DNA from: Ailanthus altissimus
Lineage: Eukaryota; Streptophyta; Magnoliopsida; Sapindales; Simaroubaceae
Assembly (NCBI GenBank): GCA_946807835.1
Contig: OX327694.1
Span: forward strand, 1,748,001-1,812,000
DNA: 64,000 nucleotides
Direction of reading: 5' to 3'
The notes under the pieces are model-generated. The model searched no databases, was not told where the DNA came from, and saw only the letters and a program-made list of their open reading frames with translations. This document shows positions 24,531 to 37,232 of the stretch, one piece after another (position 1 is the stretch's first letter; each line of letters opens with the position of its first letter). The translations under genes and the position numbers were made by a program.

Positions 24531-25140
24531 ACTGTGTCAATATTGTTCACTGTAATGGGTATTGTTATTTTCCCGTTTATGGAGGTTATTTGATTCCATT
24601 TATAGAAATTATTTGGTCAAAATATTTGTTGATGTTTAATGTGATGTGATTTCGATTATACATTTGTTAGTGTACAAGTTGATATGATCTCGGTTATTGA
24701 ACAGGTTACCCTTAAAAGAAAAGAAGTAATAATTTCAAAATTCTATTGAAGGTAATTAATAATTTCTCATATTTTAAATTTTTTTTATAGATTAAATCAA
24801 TCATATTACACTGTTGATACTATATCAAACTACACTACTGATATTGTAATCAAATTATACAATCATGAATTTTTCAGGAGCAACCAAACTACGTTATCAA
24901 GATCATCAGGAGTAACACATATTGCTTTGAATACATCTCATCCAAATTAAAAGGCTCCTACAATACAATTAAAACAATTTTGGGAGTAACTAAACTACAC
25001 TACTAGGATCATTAAGAGCAACACATATAACTTTGAACACATTTATACGAACTAAAAGACTCTTACAAGACGGAAAGAATAAATCAATTGTCCTGACATT
25101 TATCAAGACATGTTATCTCTGGAGCAATCTCTCAAGTGCT
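24531..25140. other. AT-rich intergenic DNA
   Basis: Contains two degenerate copies of a segment near 24870-24960 and 24975-25075 (CAACCAAACTACG / ATCATCAGGAGTAACACATA type), a local tandem duplication of about 105 bp. No gene. Confidence 0.4.
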
Positions 25141-25144
25141 TCCC

Positions 25145-25384
25145 ATATTTTAATTAAGCATACAAATATTAGAATTTTCCACTAATGATAGCTTAAAAAA
25201 ATGTGAATCTCATTATAGTATTTGAATTCTCTCTTTTCTTCTTGTTTTTTTTTCTTAATCTCGTTATAGTATTTGAATTCTCTTTTTTTTTTAAAAAAAA
25301 AAAAGCATAACATTATTAACATAAAGTATTTATACCACGAATCTGTCAATTACTTTTAATAGTGATACTATAAAAAAAATTGAC
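25145..25384. repeat. Flank repeat F1
   Basis: Similar to 41840-42055 beyond the right end of the Tat element: ATTTTAATTxAGCATACAAATATTA, GTATTTxAATCTCTCT and ATTACTTTTA occur in the same order. It also contains an internal duplication of TATAGTATTTGAATTCTCT. Confidence 0.6.
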
Positions 25385-26527
25385 TGTTGATCGAAAAAAA
25401 ATAATTTTTTGGGCCAATGAGCTTTGAATTTGTTTATTAGCGAGAATAAACACTTGGACCTCGTCTTAGTTGGGCTCGCTCATGGAAGCTTAAATCTTCT
25501 CTTCCTCGTCGGCTACGGCAGAACTTAAAAATCACAAGTAAAACTTATCATGATGGTCTTGTCAGGGTGGGTTTCAGTGAAAACTCTTCGATGCTTAAGT
25601 TAGAAAGGTCTATGTGGGGGAGATTGGTAAAAAAGTAAGCCAAAATACTCAAGAATTTAAGGAAAAAACCCCTTTTTTGTTTTGTTTGTGTCTAGTTTTT
25701 CTATCTTTTAGGCATCGTCCCTTGCTTCTGTATCTTTCTCTTATTTTTATAGTACTGATCTTCAGAAGACTTTTAGGGTATCCTACCTCTACTGTGCTTC
25801 TGTCATACGCTAAATATCATTCTACAGATCTTCCTCTGACATGCTTCTGACTCTTCTTTTGCTTCTATTATACTTTTGTCACACGTTAAATATCTTTCTA
25901 CAAATATTCCTCTGACATGCTTCTGACTCTACTCCTGCTGTACTTCTGTCACACGCCAGTTATATTCTTATTATACGTTAAGCATATTCTTCATGCCTGT
26001 CTTCGTCGGTAGATTTGGTTAAGTGTGAGGTTTCTTGATCTACTTGGGTCAAGTTTCTAGTAGTTTCTCCCTATTCTGCTCAGTCGTGGTCCAAATTTAT
26101 CTCAAAGAGCCAATCCTCTGGTGACTTCACTGGCTATACCTGTGGCCTTGTTCGGCATAGAGCCGACCTGGTGTCTGTTCTGACATGGTTTCTTCATTGA
26201 TCTTGCAGATGCTGAGCTAATCCGATCTGATCTGGTTAATGTGTAAAGGGTGGTCTTGGTCATATCATGGCACTGTCCTGCCGAGCAGATACTTTAAATC
26301 GTTAATCAGTTTCTTTGACTCCAAGCATGTTCTCATCTGTTTAACCTTATTAGGACCTGCCCCGATGGCTATCACTATAGGTTTGTCTTCAAAATGAGCT
26401 ATCCTACAAGGAGTGATGGATTTTAAGAAGAGCCGTCCCATAAGAAAATATATGGCTGGGCCCTTAGAGGCTAACTTCTTTTAGGCTTGGAAACTTTTGG
26501 GCCCAAATGTGATTTTTATGGGGAATA
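25385..26527 (-). repeat. 3' LTR of the Tat element
   Basis: Collinear with 40637-41705: GGGCCAATGAGCTTTGAATT, CTTCTCTTCCTC, AAAAAAGTAAGC, CTTCCTCTGACAT, GGTTTCTTGATCT and GTGTAAAGGG occur in both. The inner end is mutated (TA for CA). Confidence 0.88.
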
Positions 26528-27175
26528 AGGATCTGTTAGTTTTTAGTTTTGATTTATTCAAAACTGAAAAATCTATTATGTCTTAGCCGGTTTGGATCAT
26601 CCTACTAATCTTTATTTGCTTTCTTCACTTCTCTTTTCTATTGGTTTTTTCTCTGTTCGAGCTAGTCCAAACTGGTGGCTGGGCAATGCTATACTATCAT
26701 AAGTGATTGGTTGTCTCTAGAGTTCATGGATGTTAGAGTTGGTCGGCTCGATGTGATGATGTCATGGTTGCTTGGAGGGTTACAGTCACGTAATGGCAGC
26801 TTATCCCAAAATTCTTTTCAAATCATAATGATGAGTCTTTTCAAGCGTCATCCTTGATCCATGTAAAAAGCTTCTCGAATAAAGAATTTGTTGTTGGCCA
26901 TTTATCTGCTTTTGATCGTGTGGATGAGAGTAGGTGAGACCCAAGAGTTACGTCTTTTCTGCTTTCTAAGTGGCATTTGGTTGGTCGAGATGATCTGGGC
27001 TGCTGATCTTATAGATCTGACAGCTTGGGTCCCTATTCCTCGAAGAGACGCATATTTAATGTGCTTGAAAACCCAAGGAGTCGCTCATTCCTTTTCTAAT
27101 AAGTGTCTTTTTAGTCCTCTGTTAATCCTGTCCGTCCATTTTGATCTGGACGATTTTGATTGCTCTATTGTTATC
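26528..27175. other. Tat 3' region between LTR and antisense ORF
   Basis: No coding frame of note; short open frames here do not resemble known domains. It serves as the upstream region of the antisense ORF. Confidence 0.4.
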
Positions 27176-27183
27176 TATAAATA
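27176..27183 (+). promoter_or_regulatory. TATA box, possible promoter of the antisense ORF
   Basis: TATAAATA in a CTATAAATAGC context, about 470 bp before the ATG at 27647 and followed by a pyrimidine-rich leader. Antisense ORFs of related plant elements are reported to have their own promoters; its use here is inference. Confidence 0.45.
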
Positions 27184-27646
27184 GCTACATTCTCCTTCAT
27201 TTGCCTTTTTATTCTGCCTTTTTTCTCTGTTGCTGTCATACTCTTTCTCCAGTGCGAAGGCTTCTTCCTTAGTTGGTGGCTTGTCGTAGTTGTGGTTTTT
27301 TTATTTCTGTGCATCTTCTTAGTAAGTTCTTTCTTATTTCATTTTTTTTTGTAGTTTTTATTTTTCTCTAATATGTTTGCATCCATGGGCTTCTGTCATT
27401 GAATTTGCTTCTATATTTTTTGTAGTGTTGTAGTTTTTTATGCCATTTTTTGGGTTTCTGTTACTACCTTCTTACTTTGGTTACTTATGTATTTTGTTTT
27501 GACGTTTATTGCCTGTTTTTCTTGTTTGCAATTTTCTAGGTTTGGTTGGTTGTTTCTATCTTCACCCTGTAGTGTCCGTAGCTTTTAGGAAATACTTTTG
27601 TATTTTGATGACGTTTAGAGACAACTTAAATTTTCCAACCATAAAC

Positions 27647-30290
27647 ATGGCTGAGGAGGATGAGGAAATGACCCTAGAGGTCATATTGGTCAGCAGGTCT
27701 AATGGGGCTAGAAGTAGTGGAGGAGCATCTACCTCAACAGGTGATGTACCCTCTTATTCAATAGTGATCATTACTGAGGTCGAGCCAATCTCTAGCATTA
27801 GGGAGGGAGAGGGTAATGGCCTAGAAGACCCTGAGGGGGCTGATGATGTGAAGGTGGTAGAGTTTGAGCTGGACAATAGATACTATACGTCCTGCTTGAA
27901 TGAGGCTGTCATGGGTTACATTAAGTACTCTTATAATATCCTTGAATTGATTAGGCTTAAGCTATTTACCGATGAGGATTACTCAAGTAGCCCTATTAAT
28001 GGTAAGGTGGCCATACATGTAGAGTTCTTGAGGCTGGGCTTTAAGCTTTCCATGCAGCGCTACTTCGCCAAGATGCTAGTTCGCCTAAGAGTAGCTCCAT
28101 CCCAATTAAGTCCCAACTCCTGGAGAGTCTTAGTTGGTCTATTCGTTCTGTGGGCAAAGGCAGAGCAGCTCCCTCTATTTTTGGGAGAGTGGTTCTTCAC
28201 CTAGAGAGAGTAAGGTCAGAGGGTCCCAAGAGAGATAGAGAAGAATGGGTCGTCCCTGATGACTTTTCTTTGGACACAGGTCCTTATCTTTTTTGTACTT
28301 AAAATTCTTTTTATTGCCCGGTGCTATTCGGCTGACATTTTTTAATTTTCTTATAGTGACCTGGGCTATTGACTTCGAGGTATTCGAGCAAACACTTAGT
28401 TGGATAACTGCTGCACTTCAACATATTTGCCTCATCTAGAAGCTATTGTCGCTGGCCAGCTTTGTTGAATCAGGTCTTGTACCTTCCGTACCACCCTGGT
28501 CTCGTGTTTGAAGTAAGCCTTATTTTCCTTTACCTTGGACCAACTTTCTTTTATTTCTTTTGAAGCTCATGCTACATGCATTGTACAGGGATGTCCGGAC
28601 AAGATGGCAGTGAGAGAAGAAAATTGAGCCAAATTGAAGGCTCTTCTACTGTAGGCGGTCAAGGTTCCTTAAACTCTGACAATGTTATAAGGATTCTATC
28701 AGGGTGTGTGGGGCATACCCCAACTCTTAGGGTCCACCAGTAGATCCCCAAGCTGGCGCCCCAACATATCTAACTCATGCGTGAACCCCCAAAGAATCTA
28801 GCCCGGGACCTTCCCCTTATATTGCCTTAGCAACTCATCCTTGTACCCATCAGGCTGGCCAGCCTGATGGGTACCGGTCTTGAACTCATAAGGTATAAGT
28901 GAATGAGATCCTGGGTTTGAGCACTGGGGAGGTCGTGCATGAGATGCATCTGTGGCCGGAGTGCCAGTTCAGCCCCCTGGTGGCAAGGTGTTGGGTGAGC
29001 TCTACCACAGTCTATCAGAAAGGCTGGCCTTTTTGTCAGATTGTATGGGACCCATAAATCTTTTAGTCTAACTAGCACCGGGATCACCATCCCCCTCCAC
29101 ATCTCTATGGAGGCCTTATAGGCCTTTAGAGATTCATCCTTGTACCCATTAGGCTGGCCATCCTGATAGGTACAAAGACGAACTTTTAAAGGTCTATAAG
29201 GCCTCCATGGAGATTGGGGCGGGGGTTTTTATGCTTGGGAGCGCAAGTAACCTGAGCTGGTTGTGTGGGTGCGCTGATGCCTGACTAGTGGTGACTAGTG
29301 GGGGATGGTGATCCCAGTGCTAGTTGGATTAAGGGGTTAGTGGGCCCTACATAGTCTGACAGATTTTATTTTACTCTGGCTCAGAAGGAAGCCGAACAAA
29401 TGTGCCGTCCCGTGAGAGGGGGTCGTCCAACCAAGCTACCAGTAGGCGGGTCCCTGAAGAAAGAACTATAACGAGCCAACCTATTCTGGAAATGAGACAA
29501 GTTCAGATAAGTAATCAAAGAAAGAACGAGCTTTTACCCAGACTCCCTCACGAGCACAAGACCCCCCTGCTCTTTAAACTCAAGACAAGGGTAGGGCTTA
29601 CTGGCTCTGCCCTCAATACAAAAAACATCAACTGGTCGAGCTATGAAGGTGCCTAGCTTCAGAATGCAGGAGGGGCCATCTTTGAGCGAAGGTCTTCTTC
29701 TTCACATGTCCACTTCTATACTGGTACTGAAAGTAAGGGTAGACCTGGGCTTCCTATTCCTCATGATGTAAGAGATTAAGAGGTACTTGACCCCAACCTG
29801 AGTGGGTTAGGTATCTTCCCTAGACCCCGTCATGGGGTTCAATGCTGTTGTCGGGTCTGCTCTTGATGTAAGTCCTATATTTCCTGTCCTTTCTTATTCT
29901 ATTCATCTGTTTACACCTTCGTTTATTCTGAATTTTTCTATATTTTATGCAGTCCATCTTTCTTCTCTCTTAATTTTGGGCCGAGATGATCGACATTACA
30001 GCCCGAGCCAAAAGGGCTGAGAATGATCTTACTCGATCCAGAGCTGAGACCCAACGAGCAAATAGAAATATCGAGTAGGAGAAAAGAGTGGGAGATGAGG
30101 TGGGGGCCAAGCTAGAGGAGATGATGACAGTCCGTGCTGAAGCAGAGAGCAAGCTGTCAGAGCTTGAGTACCAGAAAAGACTGGTCAAGTAGAAGATGAC
30201 AAACTCTTCAGCTATGGTGGGGAGCTGTATCACTGAGCTGACATGCCATAATGAAGAACTTAACACACAGCTTGCAGCGGCTCTGCAGAA
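27647..30290 (+). pseudogene. Antisense extra ORF of the Tat element (plant gypsy transposon domain), interrupted
   Basis: Runs opposite to gag-pol. The longest open part (27647-28204) starts MAEEDEEMTLEV and contains an acidic N-terminus. Then comes a region matching the plant 'putative gypsy type transposon' domain: LRLGFKLSMQRYFAKMLVRL and APSQLSPNSWRVLVGLFVLW. A further piece near 28590-28680 (MSGQDGSERRKLS) looks like a later exon. 29394-29656 is an open stretch, and 29985-30290 encodes a coiled coil (RAKRAENDLTRSRAETQRAN, with two stops). The frame is broken by a cluster of SINE-like units at 28695-29362 and another at 30297. The true exon structure and function are unknown; a larger upstream open frame starts at 27509 but its hydrophobic N-terminus looks spurious. 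Confidence 0.7.
28695..29362. repeat. Cluster of four SINE-like units in two head-to-head pairs
   Basis: Units d (28695-28854, -), e (28863-29018, +), c (29034-29153, -) and b (29161-29362, +) share a CTGATGGGTACAAGGA-like head and a TCTGACAG or TCTATCAG tail. Units d and e have B-box-like words about 60-70 bases from the head (GGCTAGATTCT, GGTTTGAGCAC). The d/e junction is a perfect 32-bp palindrome centred on GGCTGGCCAGCC (28843-28874), and the c/b junction (29141-29174) is an imperfect version. Unit c lacks the middle of unit b. No poly(A) or TSD was found, so SINE is the best but unproven label. Confidence 0.55.
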
Positions 30291-30296
30291 GAGGGA

Positions 30297-30497
30297 GCTG
30301 ATGGGTACAAGGACGAACCTCTAAAGGTCTATAAAGCCTCCATGGATATGGAGGTGGGGGTTCGATTCCTTGGGGGCATAGATAACCTGAGTTGGTTGTG
30401 TGGGTGCACTAGTGCCTGACTAGTGGTGACTAGTAGGGGATGGTGATCCCAGTGCTAGTTGGACTAAAAGGTTAGTGGGCCCTATACATTCTGACAG
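30297..30497 (+). repeat. SINE-like unit a with intact B box
   Basis: Collinear with unit b (29161-29362): CTATAAxGCCTCCATGGA, TGCCTGACTAGTGGTGACTA, GATGGTGATCCCAGTGCTAG and a GGGCCCTA...TCTGACAG end. GGTTCGATTCC at 30359-30369 matches the pol III B box GGTTCGANTCC. It interrupts the end of the coiled-coil region of the antisense ORF. Confidence 0.6.
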
Positions 30498-30955
30498 GTG
30501 AAATGCCTCGTAGGCATTGAGCCAACGATAGAGAAATACTTCATGAGCGTCAAACTAGTTATGGTGAAATGCATAATCATAATGAAACCCGTAGGCATCG
30601 AACCAATGATAGTGAAATGCCTTGTGGGCCTCGAGCCAGTGACGGTGAAATACTCCGTGAGTGTCGAACCAGTCACGATGAAATTTCACAATCACGGTGA
30701 AACTTGTGGGCATTGAACCGGTGATGGTGAAATTCCCCGTGGGCGTTGAGCCAACTATGGTGAAATGCTTCGTGAGCTTCAAACCAGTCACGGCGAAATA
30801 CCACAATCACGGTGGAAGCCATGGGCATCGAGCCGGTGATGGTGAAATACTCTATAGGCGTCGAACTGGTGATGGTGAAATGCCCCGTGGACGTCTAGTC
30901 GGTGACGGTGAAATGCTCTATAAGCATCAAACCAGTCATGACAAAATGCTCCAAT
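30498..30955. repeat. 33-bp minisatellite array 1 (Tat 3' region)
   Basis: Degenerate units of about 33 bp with consensus parts GGTGATGGTGAAATGCC and CGTGGGCATCGAGCC; roughly 13 copies, some with an extra CACAATCACGGTGAAA segment. Position between pol and the antisense ORF matches the repeat-rich 3' region of Tat elements. The long open frames across it come from the multiple-of-three period. Confidence 0.85.
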
Positions 30956-31424
30956 ATTGATGATGACACGATGATGTAGTGATGAAGTTGTGATGGAAAT
31001 TATCCTGAAAAGACTTGGGACTTGCATAAAAATAATACCTCATTTGGCAGAGAAGTGATTGAGTAGTCGTTTATCAACAAAGTCGATGAGACATAAAAGC
31101 TAGCGGCCACTTGAGAAATTGCTAAAAAAATGATGTTCGGCTCGATCGAGCAGTTTACGATAGTTCAAAAATCGTTGGAAAATGATAACCGGCTCAGAGT
31201 AATAAGGTTGGCCGAACAGCTTGCAGCTATTTTGGGAGATCGGCTCAGCATAATAATGCTGAACAGTGCGCCATAAGTGTTGTGAACATGCCATAGTGAT
31301 ATTGTGAAAAAGTCACGGTTAAACTCTTTTCAATGAGTGCCGTGGAAAGGCCATAATGATATTGTGAAAATGTCAAAGTCCTTGCCCAGCTGAACCGTAT
31401 TAATTATCCTTGCAAACTTCGAAC
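30956..31424. other. Spacer between the two minisatellite arrays
   Basis: Begins with a GATGATGACACGATGATG-like stretch that also follows array 2. The rest (31020-31400) shows repeated GGCTCGATC/CGGCTCAG words but no gene. Confidence 0.5.
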
Positions 31425-31975
31425 TCATAATGGTGATATGCTACATAGGCGTTGAACCACATATGGTGAAATGCCCCATAAGCATCGAATCGGTGATGGT
31501 GAAATGTCTCGTGGGCATCGAGCTGGTGATGGAAAAATGCTCCGTCAGCGTCGAACCAGTCACAGTGAAATGCCACAATTACGATGAAACCCATAGGCAT
31601 CGAACCAATGATAGTGAAATGCCCCATGGGCCTCGAGCCGGTGACGGTAAAATACTTTGTGAGCGTTAAACCAGTCACGGCGAAATACTTCGTGAACGTT
31701 AAACCAATCATGATGAAATGTTATAATCACAGTGAAATCCATGGGCGTTGAACCGGTGATGGTGAAATGCCTCGTTGGGGTTGAGCTGGTGATGGTGAAA
31801 TTCCTCGTGGGCATCGAGCCGGTGGCGGTAAAATGCTCTGTAAGCGTCAAACCAGTCATGACAAAATGCTTCAATATTAATTATGACACGACGATGTAGT
31901 GATGAAGTTAATATAATGTGATGATGATGTTATGATGACGATGATGATGTGATGATATGACGTGACAAGATGATA
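31425..31975. repeat. 33-bp minisatellite array 2 plus GAT-rich tail
   Basis: Same units as array 1 (31425-31870), followed by a GATGATG-rich stretch (31880-31960). Array and tail repeat the order of array 1 and its tail about 930 bp earlier, so a larger duplication is likely. Confidence 0.82.
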
Positions 31976-32299
31976 AATGGTATGGGAAAACCTATCTAGA
32001 CTTGCAGATAGGGGTAAAATAATGATACACTGATCTGAAAAGCTTCATTCGAACCTATAGTTTATAAGGGCATACCTTTAGAGGACGTCAATCCACTTAG
32101 GTCGACTTGGGTGATTCTTTCGAGAATCCTCGTAGGGCCTTTGTTAGATGGCCCGAGGGCGATGTTCATGAGTATTCCATTCCATATTTTGAACAGTTCA
32201 TTTTTCGCAGAGATACATGCAAGAACACAAATGACTTTATTAAGAACAATTTCTGTACATGGTGAATAATCGTTACATAAAAAGGAAAATAGAGAATTA

Positions 32300-35200
32300 A
32301 GAGTAGTATTTCTTCAGTAGTTTGGCATTAAATGGTTTTCTTATGATTCGTTCATCTGCCTTTTTGAGCTCGTGGGCTCCTCTGATATGCCTAAAAACTT
32401 TATACGATCCTTCTCAAGTCGGGCTGAGGACTCCATCCGCCAAATTTCTTATGTTTAACACTACTCTTCTTAGCACAAGTTCTTCCTCTCTAAAGTTCTT
32501 GGCCTTGACCCTCTTGTTGTAATACTTAGTGGTCCTCTATTAGAAAGTCGCTACTCAGATTTAGGCCTGGTCTCTGAGCTGCTCGACTGAATCCCACCGT
32601 CCTTACATCAGTTCGTTATTAACATCTTTAGAGAAGTTCAGCACCCAGTGTGTTGAGGTTCCCATCTCCACGGGAATTACTACCTCGCATATGGCTATCT
32701 TGCTAGTCATTCGAAGTGCCCACAATACTTCTGACAGTTCTTCTACCTACGCTCATTTTCTCTCTGTCAACTTCTTCTTGAGCAGTTTCTTGACCAACTT
32801 ATTGAAAGATTCAACCTGTCCGTTGGTTTTGGTATGTGCGAGGGAGGTGAATGACAACTGTACCCAGAGTTATTCATAGAAATTCTTAAAGCTGTTATTG
32901 TCAAACTACTTCCTGTGGTCGGTGATGATAGTGTGAAGGATTCTGTACCTGTACATCACGTTCCTCTAAACAAAATCTCGAACACTTTTCTTTGTGATCT
33001 TCAATAGTGGCTCGGCCTCGATTTATTTGGTGAAGTAGTCAACCGCCACGACTATATATTTTCCTACCCTTTTCCTCGGAGTAAAGGTCTAATAAAGTTG
33101 AGCCCCCACTAGGCGAATGGCCAGGGCCCACTCATTGTGGTTAGCTCTTCTGCAAGTGCCTAGATCTTGTCAACAAATTTTTGACACACATTGCAGCATT
33201 GAACCAGGTTTTTAGCATCCTGAAGAGTAGTCAGCCAGTAATATCCAGTCCTGAATACTTTTTAAGCCAGTGCTTTAGTTCCCGAGTGATTTCCACAGAC
33301 TCTTTATGAATTTTCCTCAAGACTCGCTCGGCCTCCTAGGGGCCTAAGCATCTCATGTTGGGGTGTAAGAAACCTTTCTTGTATAATACTCTGCCAATCA
33401 CAGAGTATCTAGTTTCTTTTTTATCGATTGGAATTGTCTCGTTTAAAATATAGTCCTTGATAGGGTCCATCTAGCTAGGCCCTAACTCGATTTGCAATAT
33501 CTACTATTCCTCTTGGTTGTTGGGCTCTAATATGAGTTCCACAAGGATTGTCCAGGGTAACCTAGCATCTTCGACTGATGCCATTTGGGCAATGATGTCT
33601 GCTCAGTGGTTCTCATTCCTTGAGATCAGCTTCATTTTCACTTCTTTGAATTAGCTAGTTAGTCTTCTCACTTTCGCCAAATATATAGACATTCTTTCTT
33701 CCCTGACCTCAAAGCTGCCATTGACCTAGTTCACTACCAACTAGGAGTCACTTTTTACCAGCACCTCTCTTGCAGCCAGTGCCAAAGCTAATCTTAATCC
33801 TACTAGGAGAGCTTTGTACTCTGCTTCATTATTTGAGACCTTGAACCTGAAGTGGACCGCATAACAGACTTTGAACGAGAATAATCCTTGCTTCGGTTCC
33901 TTGCAAGTTGGACACCCTATCAATGTAAAGTAGCCACTTCTTTGAAACTTGATCGGAGGTTTGGGCACCCAGCCTCTTGATCTCCATTGACTTATGGGCG
34001 CATTTGGCTATTAAATTAGCCAAGGCCTGCCCCTTCATAACTGTTTGGGGCTTATAGTGAATGTTGAACTCACTCAGCTTTATAGCCAATTTAACCAATC
34101 GATCAAATAGGTCTGACTTATACAGGATCTACCTTCACGACAGGTTAGTTAGCTCAAGGATAGTGTGTACCTGAAAGTGGGCTAACATCAGGGTCAGACC
34201 TAACTTCTCAATGGGAGAATACTGAGCCTCTAGACTGGTGAAGGCTTTACTTATATAATATATTGGCCGTAACACCCCTTCTTCTTCTTTGACCAATATC
34301 GAGCTCACAACCCATTCCGAGAGTTCTAGGTATAACACCAATGCCTCTCCTTGTATAAAGACGACTAAATGTATGGAAAGGTAAGCCTTCAATTATTGGA
34401 AAGCTTGTTCGTATTCTTGTGTCTACCTATTCTTTTCCTTTCTGTTTATTGCCTAGAAGAAAGTAAAGCATTTATCTCTAGCCTTAGAAATAAATATGTT
34501 TAAGGCTGCAACCCTTCTTATGAGTCATTAAATCTCCTTCATCGTGCTTGGGGACCTCATTTCCAAAATGGCTTAGACTTTATCTAGGTTGGCTTCTATC
34601 CCACTTTGACTTACCGTGAAGCCCAAACATTTTCCATAGTTCATCCCGAAAACACATTTTTCTGGCTTTAGCTTTATCCCGTTCTCCCTCAATATCAAAA
34701 AAATCTTCCTCAGGTTGGCCATGTGGTTATCTACCTTCACAGACTTAGCTATTATATCATCTACATAGACTTTCATATTTCTACCGATCAGGTTTTTGAA
34801 AAGTTTATTCACCAGTTGTTGATAAGTAGCTTTAGCGTTCTTTAATCCAAACGGTATTACTTGGTAGCATTACGTCCCCTGGTGGGTGATAAATAATGTT
34901 TTCTCTTGGTTGGAGGGAAACATCAGGATCTGATTATAGCTAGAGAAGGCGTCCATGAAGCTCAACAGCTTGTGCCAATTGTAGCATCCACAAGATGATT
35001 AATCTTTGGGAGGGGAAAACTATCCTTTGGACATGCCTTATTCAGATCGGTGAAGTCTATACACATCCTTCACTTCCTATTGACCTTTTTCACCATTACT
35101 ATATTGGCCAACCAGTCAGGGTAATGAACTTCCTTGATAAAACCCATTGTCAATAGTTTCTCCACCTTTGCCGCTACAGTCTCATTTCATTCCTGATTAA

Positions 35201-37191
35201 AGATTCTTATTTTCTGCTTAACCGGTCAGAACGCGAGGTTGATGGCCAATCTGTGGGAAACCAATTTAAGGTTGATTCTGGGCATATCATTGTGGGTCTA
35301 AGCAAAGACGTCTAAGAATTTGTGAACCAGCTGAGTTAACCCTTCCTTGACCCCTTACTCTAACTAGGATCCTATTCTAACCTCTTTCTCAGGGTCTCTA
35401 GTTCTGACTTGCACGTCTTGCAATTGCTCCGTTGGTTTTGGGGATCTGTCGACTTTTTCTCTTAGGTCGACAACAGAAATACAGAATGCCCTTTTTGCTA
35501 TTACTGCGTAACAACTCCTAGTTGCCTTCTGATCCCCTAACACTACTCTAAGTTCCTCTCTTACTAGAAATTTCAACTTTAAATAATGAATAGACATCGT
35601 AGCATTCATACTTACCATGAATGCCCACCCGATGAGAATTCTGTATAGAAATGGCTGATCGACCACCACGAACTTAATCATCATTGTTTTCTTATAAGAC
35701 ATTTCCTATGGTGAAGGGCAAAGCCACTACTCCAACCAGCATCACGCAGATGTCTCCGAACCTCTACAGTAACGTCTGGATCCCTTCTATGTGCAAATTC
35801 TTAATTTTCAGCTCATTTAGTATTTTTTTTAAAGATTATATCGACCGAGCTACCTGGATCAATAAATACTCTGTTTATCTTCTCTCCTGCCATTAGCACT
35901 TCTATTACAAGTGTATCATCATAGAGGTAACTGACTCCCTACAAATCCTTCTCTTTGAACATGATAGGCACCTCTTACTGCAATCTGGGTTTCTTGGCCA
36001 GAGAAGTGTTGCATATGACTTGGTGCACTATCATTGAGTCCGCTCAAAATAATTGTGATGGGGTTGGGGTTCGACCCACTAGGCTAGTCAGCAGATGTAA
36101 GCTATCTATCAGCTTAAAATTCTCTCATGTACCCATTCCTCATCAAAGTATTTACTTGCTTCCTCAACTCAGAGCATTCCCCCGTGGTATGTCCCGGTCC
36201 CCTATGCATGTCGCACAATGTCTTCAGATCTACTCGCCATTCTACCCCATTCCTTTTGAAATTTCTATGTAGCATACCCCAATTCTGAATCGCTTTGTAG
36301 ATATCTTCAAGTGGCACGGCTAGGGGAAGAAACTTTTTAACACTAGCCACCTTTCTTTCTTCGATCGGGTGTTTTTCCATGGTCCTTTGGGCTTCAAGGC
36401 TGTCTAGGAGGAATGCTCAGACGAAACCTGTTTGGTTTATCTCTCCAATTTTTGGGCCCATTTTTCGGTACATTATTCCTTCAGCTGTTCGGCGCATTAC
36501 GCCAGTTTGTGAAATTTTCCCTTTGTGGAGGCCGGTATTCATCGTTATACCTTCGGTACTTTTGAGGAGGGGGTAGGGGTCATTCTCTTCCCTCATATTT
36601 GATATCATCTATAGGCCTAACATGCCCTTTAGGCGGTTCAACAAAGGATCTTTTGGCCTCCTCCCATTCCTTTATCGATATATACTTCAACGCCTTGTTA
36701 TACGTCATCGCATAATTCACAATGTTGATCTTCGCTAGGTAATACCATAATCTATTCAGCCTTAGTCCCGACTTGAAGGCATCTAGGGCGACGGGTTGGT
36801 CAAAAACTCCCAAAGCCGGTACCTTATTATAAAACCTCTTGATGAAATTATTAAAACTCTCACCTTTACATTGCTTAACCCGCTTTAATTATTCCAAGTC
36901 TTTAGCTGCCTCGCATAAACCTCAGAATTGTTGTGCAAATTTCTCAGTCAGCTAATGGTAAGAGGTAACACTACATTACTTCAAGCCTCTATACCAGATT
37001 AGAGCGGATCCCTCCAAGTTCATTGTGAAGAGTTTACACATTTGGTCTTGCCTTAACCCTACAATTGATAGTAGGTCGGTAACTTGATCGATGTAGTGGT
37101 TAAGGTCAGTGACTCTCCTATAAGTGGGCAGGTTTGGAAGTCAAAACCTATTTGGGAGCTCTGCATCTATCAGTTCATCTGTCAAGGGCGA

Positions 37192-37232
<41 letters not shown>

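Noticed and set aside
27509..27646. Upstream start for the antisense ORF at 27509
   Set aside because: The extra N-terminus is hydrophobic and Cys-rich and unlike the family; the ATG at 27647 followed by an acidic stretch is more plausible.
30359..30369. tRNA gene suggested by GGTTCGATTCC
   Set aside because: No acceptor stem, anticodon arm or D arm could be paired around it; better explained as the B box of a SINE-like unit.
30482..31874. Several 64-104 aa open frames on both strands with repeated peptides
   Set aside because: Products of the 33-bp minisatellite (a multiple of three), not proteins.
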